53,658 nt of DNA from an uncultured Opitutia bacterium (GTDB taxonomy: Bacteria > Verrucomicrobiota > Verrucomicrobiia > Opitutales > Opitutaceae). The position numbers and the translations under genes are program-made. Positions 26,401-34,228 of this stretch are shown piece after piece. Where the stretch lies: contig CALFZM010000405.1 of assembly GCA_937952235.1 (NCBI GenBank), positions 1 to 53,658 on the forward strand, in the 5' to 3' direction. A model generated the notes under the pieces. It was not told the DNA's origin and did no database searches. It was given only the letters and a program-made list of their open reading frames with translations. Every line of letters starts with the position of its first letter. Position 1 is the first letter of the stretch.

Positions 26401-27535
26401 CCCAAGGCTGGTTGCGCGCGAACGAGTCCGACAGCAGGGCGCCGAACCGGCGTGCCGCGGCGTGCCGCAAGCCGGCCTTCCATCGCACGCGCGACTCGGC
26501 GCCCAGCCAGGCGTCCAGTGTTTCGAACGTCACCGCGGCCCCCTCGCCGGCCACCTCCGCCTTTTCGGTCTCGACCGTCAATCCTCCCTCTGAGGCCGCC
26601 CATCGGCCCCGCCACTCCGCCCGGTCGAGCCCGAACGTTGCGCCGCCGGGCCCGAGCGGAAGCAGCCAGCGGTCGAGGACGAGATCGGCCCGCCCCTCGC
26701 GCCAGGCGCCGGAGGCGGCATCTACGGAGCCCTGCAGGCTGAGGGCCACGGTGCCCGGCGTGGGCGGGAGCTGGTCCGGCGGGGACGGCGCAGCCCGGAC
26801 CCGGAACGGGGGGAGGCGCACGTCGAATTCCAGCACGCCGGCCTCCGGGCGGGCGACCGCGGTCACCTCCGCGATCACGTGCGCGCCGTCAGCAGCCGCC
26901 AGCGCGAGCCGCCCGGCCAGCCGCGCCGCGCCGCCGGGCTCGTGTGCGACCTTCGCGGATACGTCTGCGTTGAGTTCCCAGCGCAGGCCCGGGAAGACAC
27001 AGGAGGTTCTAAGGCCGCGAATCTGCACCTGCCCCTCTCCGCCCGAATCAGGCAGCAGCAGGGACAGGGCAAGCAGGGTCGGCGCGACTCCGCCGTCGCC
27101 GGGCGTCGCCGGACCCTCCGGCGCGCTCGCCAGCGCATGCACCGCGCCGGTAGGAGTCACATCGACCACGGCGTCGAGCCCCTCGACATCGAGCCACCGC
27201 GGAAGGTAGCGCCCGCGCCATGCGGCGCGTTTGTCAAGGCCGAGACGGCCGCGGCCGAAGGTTGCCAGCGGCCGGCCTTCGACCCCCACGGTGAGCCCCG
27301 CGAATGCGATCTCCGCCTCGGGCTCGCCCCACCGCCAGCGCAGCACCGCCTCGTCCGCCCGCAGCCGCACCCGCGAGTCCACCGGCAGAATCCACTGCGC
27401 CCCGTGGTTGAAAGCCCATGCCAGCGGCAGCGGCAGCAGCGTCAGCGCCAGCGCGGCTAGCAGCAGCGTGCCGGCCAGCAAAGCCGCCAGCGCGAGGCGC
27501 GGGATCCGGCGGCGGCGCGGTGGTCGGGAAGCCAT
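23417..27535 (-). CDS. AsmA/TamB-like large periplasmic protein
   Basis: 1372 residues. An Arg-rich cytoplasmic start (MASRPPRRRRIPR) and one long N-terminal membrane helix (about 12-42) anchor it in the inner membrane. The remainder is a long run of beta-rich repeats with Leu/Val/Arg alternation. The C-terminal ~110 residues resemble AsmA-like C-terminal domains: a segment with RATLLRPPRFVQLLALRR, then STARYAFAGHRIAVDGEYFGVGF, where the family has a conserved pattern of glycine-bounded strands. Family members (AsmA, YhdP, TamB) form bridges in the envelope that carry phospholipids to the outer membrane. No partner gene is evident, though the next gene in the same direction upstream encodes an outer-membrane protein. 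The domain assignment is by overall shape, not by a strict motif. Confidence 0.75.
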   Translation of the reverse strand: MASRPPRRRRIPRLALAALLAGTLLLAALALTLLPLPLAWAFNHGAQWILPVDSRVRLRADEAVLRWRWGEPEAEIAFAGLTVGVEGRPLATFGRGRLGLDKRAAWRGRYLPRWLDVEGLDAVVDVTPTGAVHALASAPEGPATPGDGGVAPTLLALSLLLPDSGGEGQVQIRGLRTSCVFPGLRWELNADVSAKVAHEPGGAARLAGRLALAAADGAHVIAEVTAVARPEAGVLEFDVRLPPFRVRAAPSPPDQLPPTPGTVALSLQGSVDAASGAWREGRADLVLDRWLLPLGPGGATFGLDRAEWRGRWAASEGGLTVETEKAEVAGEGAAVTFETLDAWLGAESRVRWKAGLRHAAARRFGALLSDSFARNQPWVFAIWPELVVEQVAAEGEAVFQPPTRGGFAIRRLSARHELMATVGGTPLRATLTARPAEQGGVAVRIESEPFALGRIVRLLPAHWSAARVDAPLRGRVDAHFGIDGRPRSLSATLDLGAGTWSPWPEPEPAAGLTGAAARVEWDVPAGRWVVHEARWESALGRMRIADLAFVRDSSGWRWQGAGEFDGVEGKKIPEQVRRGLDAALAPLGIFGGELGLDTWTFRLEGRRFRQPDGAWQIPTGEASALGHVRVANETVPVQLRLMRSNPGEAWHLTATAPRVLPAELGARLLGLGLKWSDLDVPLHVDVEGQLADDFRSLQRLDFKVDAGAGALRLGVHGGALPIRRLAIEGGWRFSPGLLQLSRVDVEVASGVEARVRDATFVPASGVWSATVPPGGIALADVLAAWPAGLWPETRARVAQLAPAGRLEHGALALEIAAGADGAVLRRAHGEVWLREGRMRIPGAEAALAVREARVELDYPRVRAEVRDARVPGASVVEALLEASDLGAGWPRASVRADLRMVPAEAGPWIDRIAVSDTLRAALGACRPVAVNVAGELRGRGRDFTGTQLSLAVRGERWVLPGIGDGVLAMNLTLHAPSAYEAVIRGTAELAGTPAAVAGFVTELSLRDWERRDRLVARLEARADAWQGVPLRLQAEFEAAPGGEVGVRVTHARLGGSTATGSWRRGASSSRVEVGASRLDFGELFALAAPWWDLMPPRPVAAAGDVARAVPPLRDAAGTVDFLARIERLDFGAGRRLEALEAEGRSRGDWLETLRLRARDGSGGRVATDLEAAPARQLLRVAVDDLSELARTLSQPLRNPRVPALLTREPWRTIGRVPELIAGGAATFTGEIRGAPSTVTAQGSLRLERATLLRPPRFVQLLALRRGRTFERDPLLKEFVVDAWTLDNAGLTLAGVRLEGGGLVDRLKLSTARYAFAGHRIAVDGEYFGVGFEVVGTRADPQVFLKDGPLLRALILQPDSGFFNDDASPAPRR

Positions 27536-27581
27536 GGCGGCAGGAGAACCCGCGGAGGGGCGGACCCGCCTCCGCCGCGGT

Positions 27582-28823
27582 TCACCATTTCCAAGCCGAG
27601 GTGATGCCGAACCCGTAGGCCTTGAAGTCGTCGCCCGTATCGTAGTTGGCGGCGAGCACGAGGTTCCAGCGCTGCGCCACGCGGAATGCGACCGAGGACC
27701 CTAGAGTGAGGAATTGCTCCACGGCGGCGTCCTTCAGGAAACGGGTGTCGATGATGAACCCGTCGACGATGACCCGCCGGCTCGCCGGCGTCGTGAGGCG
27801 GATGCCGTTCTTCAGGATCTGCTGATTCACCTTCGGATCGAAATCGAGGTCGTCGTAGGAAACCGCGAAACTGCGATGGGTGGTGAACTGGTTGACCATG
27901 CTCAGGACGAGCTTGGGGTTCAGCCGGTAATCGACGGTGTGCGCGAGCCCGAAGGTCCACAGCGGGCTCAGGCTCGCCAGGTCGGCGGAGCCGCGAACGC
28001 TCAGGCCGGCAAACGGCGTGAAGCGCCAGTTCAGCGGCGAGTCCTTGCCCATGCGGCGATAGCGGACCGGCAGCGCGACGTTGAACCCGGCGCCGCCGAC
28101 CTGCGAACCACCGTCGAGCTCGAGGAAGTTCAGATGCACCGGCACGACCACCCGGATGGTCTCGCCGCCGAAATTCAGCAGGGTGCCGGAAAGATCGTAC
28201 AGCGTCCCTTCGAACGCGCCCGCTTCGAACGCCCCGGCGTTCAGGCCCAGCGAAACTCCGCCGAAGCGCGGCTGCGCCGGACCACTCGCGGCATCGAGCC
28301 CTTCACCCAGCTCGGCGAGGTCGGTGAAGCCCTGGCCGGTGAACGTGGCGTTGGCCGCCAAAGCCGTGGCCGCGGTCGGATTGCCGTCGGTCACCGCGAT
28401 CGGCGAGGTGCGGGCGATCGCGCGCAGGAAATCCGCGACCACGCCGGCGCCCTGCGTCTTGAAGAACTGCTCGATCTGGTCGTCGACGGCCTCCCGCGAC
28501 GCGCCCGTGAAGGTGCGGGTGAACCCTGTGGGCGTCAGCGCAAGCGTCACCGCGGTGCCGGGTGCGTTGCCGTCAAAGCGCACGGCATCGCGCACGCCCA
28601 GGAACGTCACGTTGCCCGCGTACGCGCGATTCGTGAGCGACTGGAAGGGTCCGCGGGTATTGATGAGGGCGCTGACGAAATCGAAGAAGTTTCCCGAGCC
28701 GGCGGTGAGCGTGACCGGCGGCAGGGAATCGTTCGTGACGGCGGTGGCGGTGAAGGGCTGGGCGGCGGAAAGCCGCGCCAGCCCCGCGCAGAACACGAGG
28801 GCGGCAAGCGGAGCGAACTTCAT
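27582..28823 (-). CDS. Secreted protein, likely outer-membrane beta-barrel, unknown function
   Basis: 413 residues from MKFAPLAALVFCAG, signal peptide to about residue 21 (LSAAQ). The first half includes a possible N-terminal domain (residues ~40-140: DFVSALINTRGPFQSLTNR ... FKTQGAGVVADFLRA). The second half has amphipathic strands (NVALPVRYRRMG, RFTPFAGLSVRG, NLVLAANYDTGDDFKAYG) and ends ITSAWKW, with a C-terminal aromatic as in many barrels assembled by BamA. No precise family recognised. It lies 46 bp ahead of the AsmA-like gene on the same strand, so the two may be co-transcribed and work in the envelope together. An upstream in-frame ATG at 28994 would place 57 Arg/Pro-rich residues before the signal peptide and is rejected. 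Confidence 0.7.
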   Translation of the reverse strand: MKFAPLAALVFCAGLARLSAAQPFTATAVTNDSLPPVTLTAGSGNFFDFVSALINTRGPFQSLTNRAYAGNVTFLGVRDAVRFDGNAPGTAVTLALTPTGFTRTFTGASREAVDDQIEQFFKTQGAGVVADFLRAIARTSPIAVTDGNPTAATALAANATFTGQGFTDLAELGEGLDAASGPAQPRFGGVSLGLNAGAFEAGAFEGTLYDLSGTLLNFGGETIRVVVPVHLNFLELDGGSQVGGAGFNVALPVRYRRMGKDSPLNWRFTPFAGLSVRGSADLASLSPLWTFGLAHTVDYRLNPKLVLSMVNQFTTHRSFAVSYDDLDFDPKVNQQILKNGIRLTTPASRRVIVDGFIIDTRFLKDAAVEQFLTLGSSVAFRVAQRWNLVLAANYDTGDDFKAYGFGITSAWKW

Positions 28824-29087
28824 GGCGACGTGGGAGCGGGGCGGCCCCGCGGCGGGTTCCACCGCGACGGCGACACCAACGCGGCGGCCCCGGCACGCTG
28901 GGCCAGGTTTGAAGCGGTTGCCGGAGCGGAACCGTTCCCGCACCGGGGTGAAAACGGACGCAGTCGTGCCTATCGGCCCGCCGCCCGGACGCAAGACCGC
29001 CGGGGTTTATGCCACAAACTGTCACGCGCCGGGTCCCGGCGGCTGGCGGCGTTGACAGCCGGGCGGATACGCAGCCACGTTGCGGAA

Positions 29088-30125
29088 ATGCCCAAACGCG
29101 CCGTCCTCCTCGTCAACCTGGGTTCTCCGGACTCCACTGCCGTCCCCGACGTCAAACGCTACCTGGGCGAGTTCCTCGGGGACGAGCGGGTCATCGACAA
29201 GCCGGGCCAGCCCTTCCGCAGCCTGCTCGTGCATGGCATCATCATTCCGTTTCGCGCCAAGAAATCGGCCCATGCCTACGAGCAGGTGTGGACGGCGGAG
29301 GGCTCGCCGCTGATCGTCACGTCGCGCCGGATCCGCGACCAGCTCGCCGGCCGGCTGGGTCCCGACGTGCCGGTGTACCTCGGCATGCGCTACGGCCAGC
29401 CCTCGATCGCCGGCGTGGTCGGGCGCATCGCCGCGGACGGCATCGAAGAGCTGCTGCTGTTTCCCCAGTACCCGCACTACGCGATGTCCTCGTGGGAGAC
29501 CGTGGTCGTGCGCGTCAAGGAGGAGGTCGCGCGCCAGGCTCCGCGGCTGAAGGTGGCGACCGTCCAGCCGTTCTACGCCGACGCCGACTACATCGACGTG
29601 ATGCACGCCGTGGCCGAGCCGTATCTGCGCCAGCCGTACGACTACGTGCTGTTCTCCTACCACGGGGTGCCCGAGCGGCACATGCGCAAGGCGGACTCCT
29701 CCGGCGCGCACTGTCTCACGGTGCCCGACTGCTGCACGACCTGCTCGCCGGCGCACGCGACCTGCTACCGCGCGCAGTGCCTGGCCACGACGCGCGCGTT
29801 CGTGGCCCGCGCGCAGCTGCCCGAGGGCAAGTACTCGATTTCCTTCCAGTCGCGCCTCGCCGGGGAGCCCTGGCTCTCGCCCTTCACCGACCACGAGTTC
29901 GAACGGCTGCCCAAGGCGGGCGTGAAGAAATTGCTCGTCCTGTCGCCCGCATTCACCGCCGACTGCCTCGAGACGCTCGAGGAGCTCCAGCAGGAGGGCC
30001 GCGACGACTTTCTGGCGGCGGGCGGCGAGCAGTTCCAGCAGATCCCGTGTCCCAACGACCACCCGGCGTTCATCGATTTCCTCGCCAACCGCACCGCGCG
30101 CTGGCTGAGTGACGGCCGCGTGTGA
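29088..30125 (+). CDS. hemH: Ferrochelatase
   Basis: 345 residues. Inserts Fe(II) into protoporphyrin, the final step of protoheme synthesis. Motifs: LLVNLGSPDS at the start, catalytic H192 in FSYHGVPERHM, and the acidic FTADCLETLEELQ near the end (the conserved E). Residues 209-231 carry six cysteines (HCL, DCCTTC, TCYRAQC), an insertion relative to the E. coli enzyme that resembles the Cys-rich insert of some other bacterial ferrochelatases and could bind a metal or Fe-S cluster. The stop overlaps the GTG start of the following kinase by four bases (GTGA). Confidence 0.96.
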   Translation: MPKRAVLLVNLGSPDSTAVPDVKRYLGEFLGDERVIDKPGQPFRSLLVHGIIIPFRAKKSAHAYEQVWTAEGSPLIVTSRRIRDQLAGRLGPDVPVYLGMRYGQPSIAGVVGRIAADGIEELLLFPQYPHYAMSSWETVVVRVKEEVARQAPRLKVATVQPFYADADYIDVMHAVAEPYLRQPYDYVLFSYHGVPERHMRKADSSGAHCLTVPDCCTTCSPAHATCYRAQCLATTRAFVARAQLPEGKYSISFQSRLAGEPWLSPFTDHEFERLPKAGVKKLLVLSPAFTADCLETLEELQQEGRDDFLAAGGEQFQQIPCPNDHPAFIDFLANRTARWLSDGRV

Positions 30126-32806
30126 GCGAGTTTCCGCCCAGACCGCCCAGCTCCCCCGGTCCCGCCGCCGGCGTTGCGTCCGCCCCGGCTTCCGGCGTGC
30201 TCGTGCTCGATGCCGGCGGCCGCGTGACGGGCGTCAACTTCGCCGCCCGTTCGATCTGGACCAGCCCGGGCCAGCCGCTGGTGGGCGAACCGTTCGCCGC
30301 CCTCTTCGAATTCGAGGTGTTTTCGCGCGAGGCCGACTTCCTCGCCGCCCAGTGGGAGGCGCTGCTCGCGAACGCGCGGCAGCACGAGGTGACGCTGCAG
30401 GTCCGGGGGCCTCACGCCGCCAGCCGGCCGGTCCGCGTGCGCCTCGACGCCGTCGGGGAAAGCCCCGCGGTTTACCTCGCCACCGTCAATCCGGCGGAAT
30501 CCGCGCCGGCCCCCGCTTCCGCCGCAGCGGACGATTCGCGCCTCGCATTCGCGCTGCTGGCGGCCCACGCCGGCTTCGGCACCTTCGACCTCGATCTCGT
30601 CGCGGAGCGCGTGCAGTTCTCGCCGGGCTGGAAGCGGCTGCTGGGGTACACCGCGACGGAGATGCCTGCCACGGTCGACACCTGGCACGATCTCATCCAT
30701 CCCGACGACTCCGCCGGCGCGCCGGACCGGATCGGACGCAAGCTCCCGGCCGGGACGCACGATTTCAACGTCGAGCTTCGCCTGCAGCACCAGCTCGGCC
30801 ACTGGGTGTGGGTCCAGTGCGCGGGCGTGCAGGTGGTGGGCGAGGACGGCACGCTCGAGCGGGTCGTCGGCATCCACCTCGACATTTCCGAGCGGAAGGA
30901 GCTCGAGGACGCGCTCGTCGCCAACGATGCGCGGTTCCACGACCTCGCCGACGCCGGCCCGCTGCCCGCGTTCGAGATCGATTTCACCCGGGGCGCGACG
31001 TGGTTCTCGCCCGCGCTGGAGCGGCTGCTGGGCTACGCGCCGGGTGAGCTGCCGCGCGACGGCGAGGCGTTCGGCGTGATCGCGGCCGCCGCCGAGGCTC
31101 GCGAGGGCGTCGCCGCCTGGTGGTACGCCCGCGCGCCGGGCCTCAACACGTTCACCGAGCCCGTGCTGCTCCGGGCCCGCGACGGCCGCGAGTTCACCGC
31201 GATCCTCGGCGCCTACCGCACCCTCAGCCGGCGCCGCGACCTGCAGCGGGTGATCGGGTTCGTGTGTCCGCTGCCGCCGGGCCTCGCCGGTCCGCCGGGC
31301 CTGACCGCACCGCTGGTGGAAACCGGCTTCCAGAGCCTCGCCGAAGCGGTGCTGATCTGCGACCACCGGCGCCGGATCCTCTTCGCCAACGCCACCGCCG
31401 GGCGGCTCCTGCAGGTCGACCCGGGGGCGTGCCGCGGCCGCGCACTGGGCGACGTGCTGCGGCTCGTCCACCGGCAGACTCTCCGGCCCGCCGACGATCC
31501 CGTCGACGCCGCCCTCACCTCGCCCGGCCCGCTGCCGCTGCGCAGCGACGACGCGCTCGCGTCGGTTGCCACGGGAGCGCCGCCGGTGCCCGTGGTCTGG
31601 ACGGCCCGCGTCGCCGCCGGGCCCGACGGGGCGCCGCAGGGCGTGGCGATCGTCTTCCGCAATCCCGACGAGATGTCGCTGACGCCGGAGGAGCTCGTGC
31701 GCGCGAATCGTTTCGAGACGCTCGGCCTGCTCGCCGGGGAGATCGCGCACGACATCAACAACCTGCTCGCGACCGTGCTCGGCGCGATCTCGCTCGGTCG
31801 CGACAACCGCGACTATTCCGGCCTCACGGACGCCGAGCAGGCGTGCCTGGCGGCCAAGGCGCTGACCCGGCAGCTGCTCGCCTTCGCCAAGGGGACCGGT
31901 GGCAGCCAGAGCGTCTGCCCGACCCGGCCCATCCTCGAGGATGCGATCCGGATGGCCGGCGCCGGTGGCACCGCGGCGATCGGCCTGCACGTGGCGGATG
32001 ACGTGCACCCGGTGCTGGTCGATCGTCCGCAACTGCTGCAGGTTTTCCAGAACCTGGTGCTCAACGCGCTCCAGGCCATGCCGCCGCCGCCGCACCAGCC
32101 GCAGGTGCAGGTGCGCGCCGTCAACGCCACCGTCAGCGAGGACCAGGTCCCGGGCCTCGCGCCCGGCGAGTACGTCGAGATCGAGGTCCGCGACAACGGC
32201 ACCGGCATCAAGCCCGAGCACGTGGCGCGGATCTTCGACCCGTTCTTCACGACGAAGAAGCACGGCACTGGACTCGGTCTCGCGACCGTGCTCTCGCTCG
32301 TGCGCAAGCACGGCGGCCAGATCGGCCTCGACACGCAGGTCGGCGTCGGGACGGCGTTCACCGTCTACCTGCCGAAGGCCGACCGGCCGGCGGAGGTGCA
32401 GGCGCGGCGGGCGGCTTCGCTGCGGTTCGGCACGGGGCGCATCCTCTTCATGGACGACGATCCGAACATCTCCGTCCTGACGGGCCGGATGCTCGAGAGC
32501 CTCCATTACAAGTTCGACCTGGCGAAGGACGGCGACGAAGCGCTCGCGCTCTATCGCCGCTACCTGAACATCGGGCGCCCGTACGATGCCGTCATCCTCG
32601 ACCTCTCGGTGGTCGGCGCGATGGGCGGAGAAGCCTGCTTCGCCGCGCTGCGCCAGCTCGATCCGGACGTGCGCGCGATCGTCGCGAGCGGCTACGACAA
32701 CGAGGACGTCGCGCGGAAGTTCCTCGAGCAGGGGTTCTGCGGCTACCTCACGAAACCCTACCGCGTGTCGGACCTGGGCAAGGTGCTGAAGGCCGTGCTC
32801 GGGTGA
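30122..32806 (+). CDS. Hybrid sensor histidine kinase with PAS domains and C-terminal receiver
   Basis: 894 residues from a GTG that overlaps the hemH stop. No membrane segment or signal peptide, so it is cytoplasmic. Order: degenerate PAS (about 25-110), PAS/PAC (140-260, with VVGIHLDISERKEL), a second PAS-like region (270-385), a third (400-520), then a histidine kinase with H-box LAGEIAHDINNLL (H543), N-box (QNLVLNAL), G1 (EVRDNGTGI) and G2 (KHGTGLGLA). The receiver has acidic DDDP, phospho-acceptor D827 in VILDLS, and K878 in LTKPY. This HisKA-like family with an internal receiver often acts with NtrC-like regulators; no partner is adjacent. Translational coupling with hemH hints at, but does not show, a redox or heme-related signal. 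Confidence 0.93.
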   Translation: MSEFPPRPPSSPGPAAGVASAPASGVLVLDAGGRVTGVNFAARSIWTSPGQPLVGEPFAALFEFEVFSREADFLAAQWEALLANARQHEVTLQVRGPHAASRPVRVRLDAVGESPAVYLATVNPAESAPAPASAAADDSRLAFALLAAHAGFGTFDLDLVAERVQFSPGWKRLLGYTATEMPATVDTWHDLIHPDDSAGAPDRIGRKLPAGTHDFNVELRLQHQLGHWVWVQCAGVQVVGEDGTLERVVGIHLDISERKELEDALVANDARFHDLADAGPLPAFEIDFTRGATWFSPALERLLGYAPGELPRDGEAFGVIAAAAEAREGVAAWWYARAPGLNTFTEPVLLRARDGREFTAILGAYRTLSRRRDLQRVIGFVCPLPPGLAGPPGLTAPLVETGFQSLAEAVLICDHRRRILFANATAGRLLQVDPGACRGRALGDVLRLVHRQTLRPADDPVDAALTSPGPLPLRSDDALASVATGAPPVPVVWTARVAAGPDGAPQGVAIVFRNPDEMSLTPEELVRANRFETLGLLAGEIAHDINNLLATVLGAISLGRDNRDYSGLTDAEQACLAAKALTRQLLAFAKGTGGSQSVCPTRPILEDAIRMAGAGGTAAIGLHVADDVHPVLVDRPQLLQVFQNLVLNALQAMPPPPHQPQVQVRAVNATVSEDQVPGLAPGEYVEIEVRDNGTGIKPEHVARIFDPFFTTKKHGTGLGLATVLSLVRKHGGQIGLDTQVGVGTAFTVYLPKADRPAEVQARRAASLRFGTGRILFMDDDPNISVLTGRMLESLHYKFDLAKDGDEALALYRRYLNIGRPYDAVILDLSVVGAMGGEACFAALRQLDPDVRAIVASGYDNEDVARKFLEQGFCGYLTKPYRVSDLGKVLKAVLG

Positions 32807-32819
32807 CCCGGGCCCGCCG

Positions 32820-33431
32820 TCATTCGCGCCAGGTGAACGCGTGGCACAGCGCCACGCCCGCGGCGTCGGCCTCGTCGAACGCCAGCGTGCGCCCGTGCCC
32901 GAGCAGCGCCATCACCGTGCGCGCCATCTGCTCCTTGCTCGCGCGGCCGGCGCCGACCACGGCCTGCTTCACGCGCAGGGGCGGGTATTCGAACACCGGC
33001 ACCGCGCGCAGCGCCACGGCCGCGATCGCCGCGCCGCGCGCCGCGCCGAGGATCTGCGCCGTCTGGAAGTTCTGCACGTAGATCGTCTGCTCGAGTGCGA
33101 CGTGGCGCACCGCGGTCCCGTCGAGGAACTCCACGATCGCGCGATGGATCTCCGCCAGCGCCTCGGGCATCGGCCGGCGCGCCGGCACGCTCACCGTGCG
33201 GCAGCGCAGGAGCAGCGGCGCGCGGCCCGGCGCAAATTCCAGCAGCGCAAGCCCGGTTCCCCGCAGCGAGGGATCGACGCCGAGCACGACGCCGGCAAAC
33301 GGCGGCGCGGCGCGGACGCCGCGGGACGCGTCGGCCGTCTCCGCCGCGGCCAGGGACGGTGCGCGCGGCGCCGGCAGCGGCCTGCCCGCCAGTTTCGCGG
33401 CCCACATTTGCCTGACGTTCATGCGCGCCAT
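32820..33431 (-). CDS. ruvC: Holliday junction resolvase RuvC
   Basis: 203 residues, longer than usual (~170). Catalytic acidic residues are visible in VLGVDPSLRGTG, LEQTIYVQNFQTA and FDEADAAGVALCHA. The N-terminal ~48 residues (Ala/Pro-rich, including RQMWAAKLAGRPLPAP) are an extension not seen in E. coli RuvC; a second ATG at 33422 shortens it by three residues only. It cleaves Holliday junctions in recombination. It is the third gene of a recF-tauE/safE-ruvC run with a 4-bp gap to the gene before it, so recombination functions flank a transporter gene in one likely transcript. Confidence 0.93.
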   Translation of the reverse strand: MARMNVRQMWAAKLAGRPLPAPRAPSLAAAETADASRGVRAAPPFAGVVLGVDPSLRGTGLALLEFAPGRAPLLLRCRTVSVPARRPMPEALAEIHRAIVEFLDGTAVRHVALEQTIYVQNFQTAQILGAARGAAIAAVALRAVPVFEYPPLRVKQAVVGAGRASKEQMARTVMALLGHGRTLAFDEADAAGVALCHAFTWRE

Positions 33432-33435
33432 GGAG

Positions 33436-34167
33436 TCAAAAGAGCAGTTTCAACCCCGCGAGGAAGCTGAGCGCGAGCGCGATATTCTCGAACGTCCGCT
33501 GCTCGATCCGCAGCACCAGTTTCCGGCCGAACCAGGCGCCCGCGAGCACGAGCGGCGCGAGCGCGAGGTTCAGCGTGAAGCTGGCGGCGTTGATCAACCC
33601 GAGGTGCACCATGAAGGGGACCTTGAAGAGGTTCAGCAGCAGGAAGAACACCGCGCCCGTGCCGACGAAGTCGAGCTTGGGCAGGCGCATCGCCAGCATG
33701 TACACGGCCATCAGCGGGCCGGCGGCGTTGGCCACGAGCGTCGTGAAGCCGGCCAGCACGCCGATCGTCGGCGGAAACCACGCCCCGTGTTCCGCCTCGT
33801 GGCCGGAGAAGCGCCGGCGCGCCACGTGCAGGACTGCGAGCGACAGGATGATCCCGCCGATGAGCGCGCGGGCCTGGCGCTCGTCCACCCGGTCCAGCGC
33901 CACGTAGCCGATGACCACGCCCGCCGCCGTCCACGGAAACAGCCGCCACAGGTGCGGCCACTTCGCGTGCCGCCAGTACACGCTCGCCGCCACGACATCG
34001 CCGAAGCACAGCAGCGGCAGCACCATGCCGGTCGCCTGCTTCGCCGGCATGAGGTAGGTGAAGATCACCACCGCCAGCATGCCGAGGCCGCCGATGCCCG
34101 ATTTGGAGATGCCCACGATCAGCGCCGCGAGCACGGCGAGCCCCCACTGCCAGGGTTCCAGGTTCAT
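33436..34167 (-). CDS. Sulfite exporter TauE/SafE family membrane protein
   Basis: 243 residues from MNLEPWQWGLAVLAALIVG. About eight hydrophobic segments typical of the TauE/SafE (DUF81) family, with the first repeat GISKSGIGGLGMLAV and the second repeat LAGFTTLVANAAGPLMAVYMLA, the inverted-repeat halves of the family. Predicted anion (sulfite or organosulfonate) exporter; substrate not determinable. Start ATG has GGGAGG about 6 nt upstream, one of few Shine-Dalgarno-like sites here. The frame continues upstream to 34284 over a basic, non-hydrophobic leader that is rejected. It is sandwiched between recF and ruvC. Confidence 0.9.
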   Translation of the reverse strand: MNLEPWQWGLAVLAALIVGISKSGIGGLGMLAVVIFTYLMPAKQATGMVLPLLCFGDVVAASVYWRHAKWPHLWRLFPWTAAGVVIGYVALDRVDERQARALIGGIILSLAVLHVARRRFSGHEAEHGAWFPPTIGVLAGFTTLVANAAGPLMAVYMLAMRLPKLDFVGTGAVFFLLLNLFKVPFMVHLGLINAASFTLNLALAPLVLAGAWFGRKLVLRIEQRTFENIALALSFLAGLKLLF

Positions 34168-34228
34168 CGCCCGCCTCCCGCCGCGGCGCGCCGTGCTGAC
34201 CGCGCTGCTCCCGCGCCCGCGGCGACCG

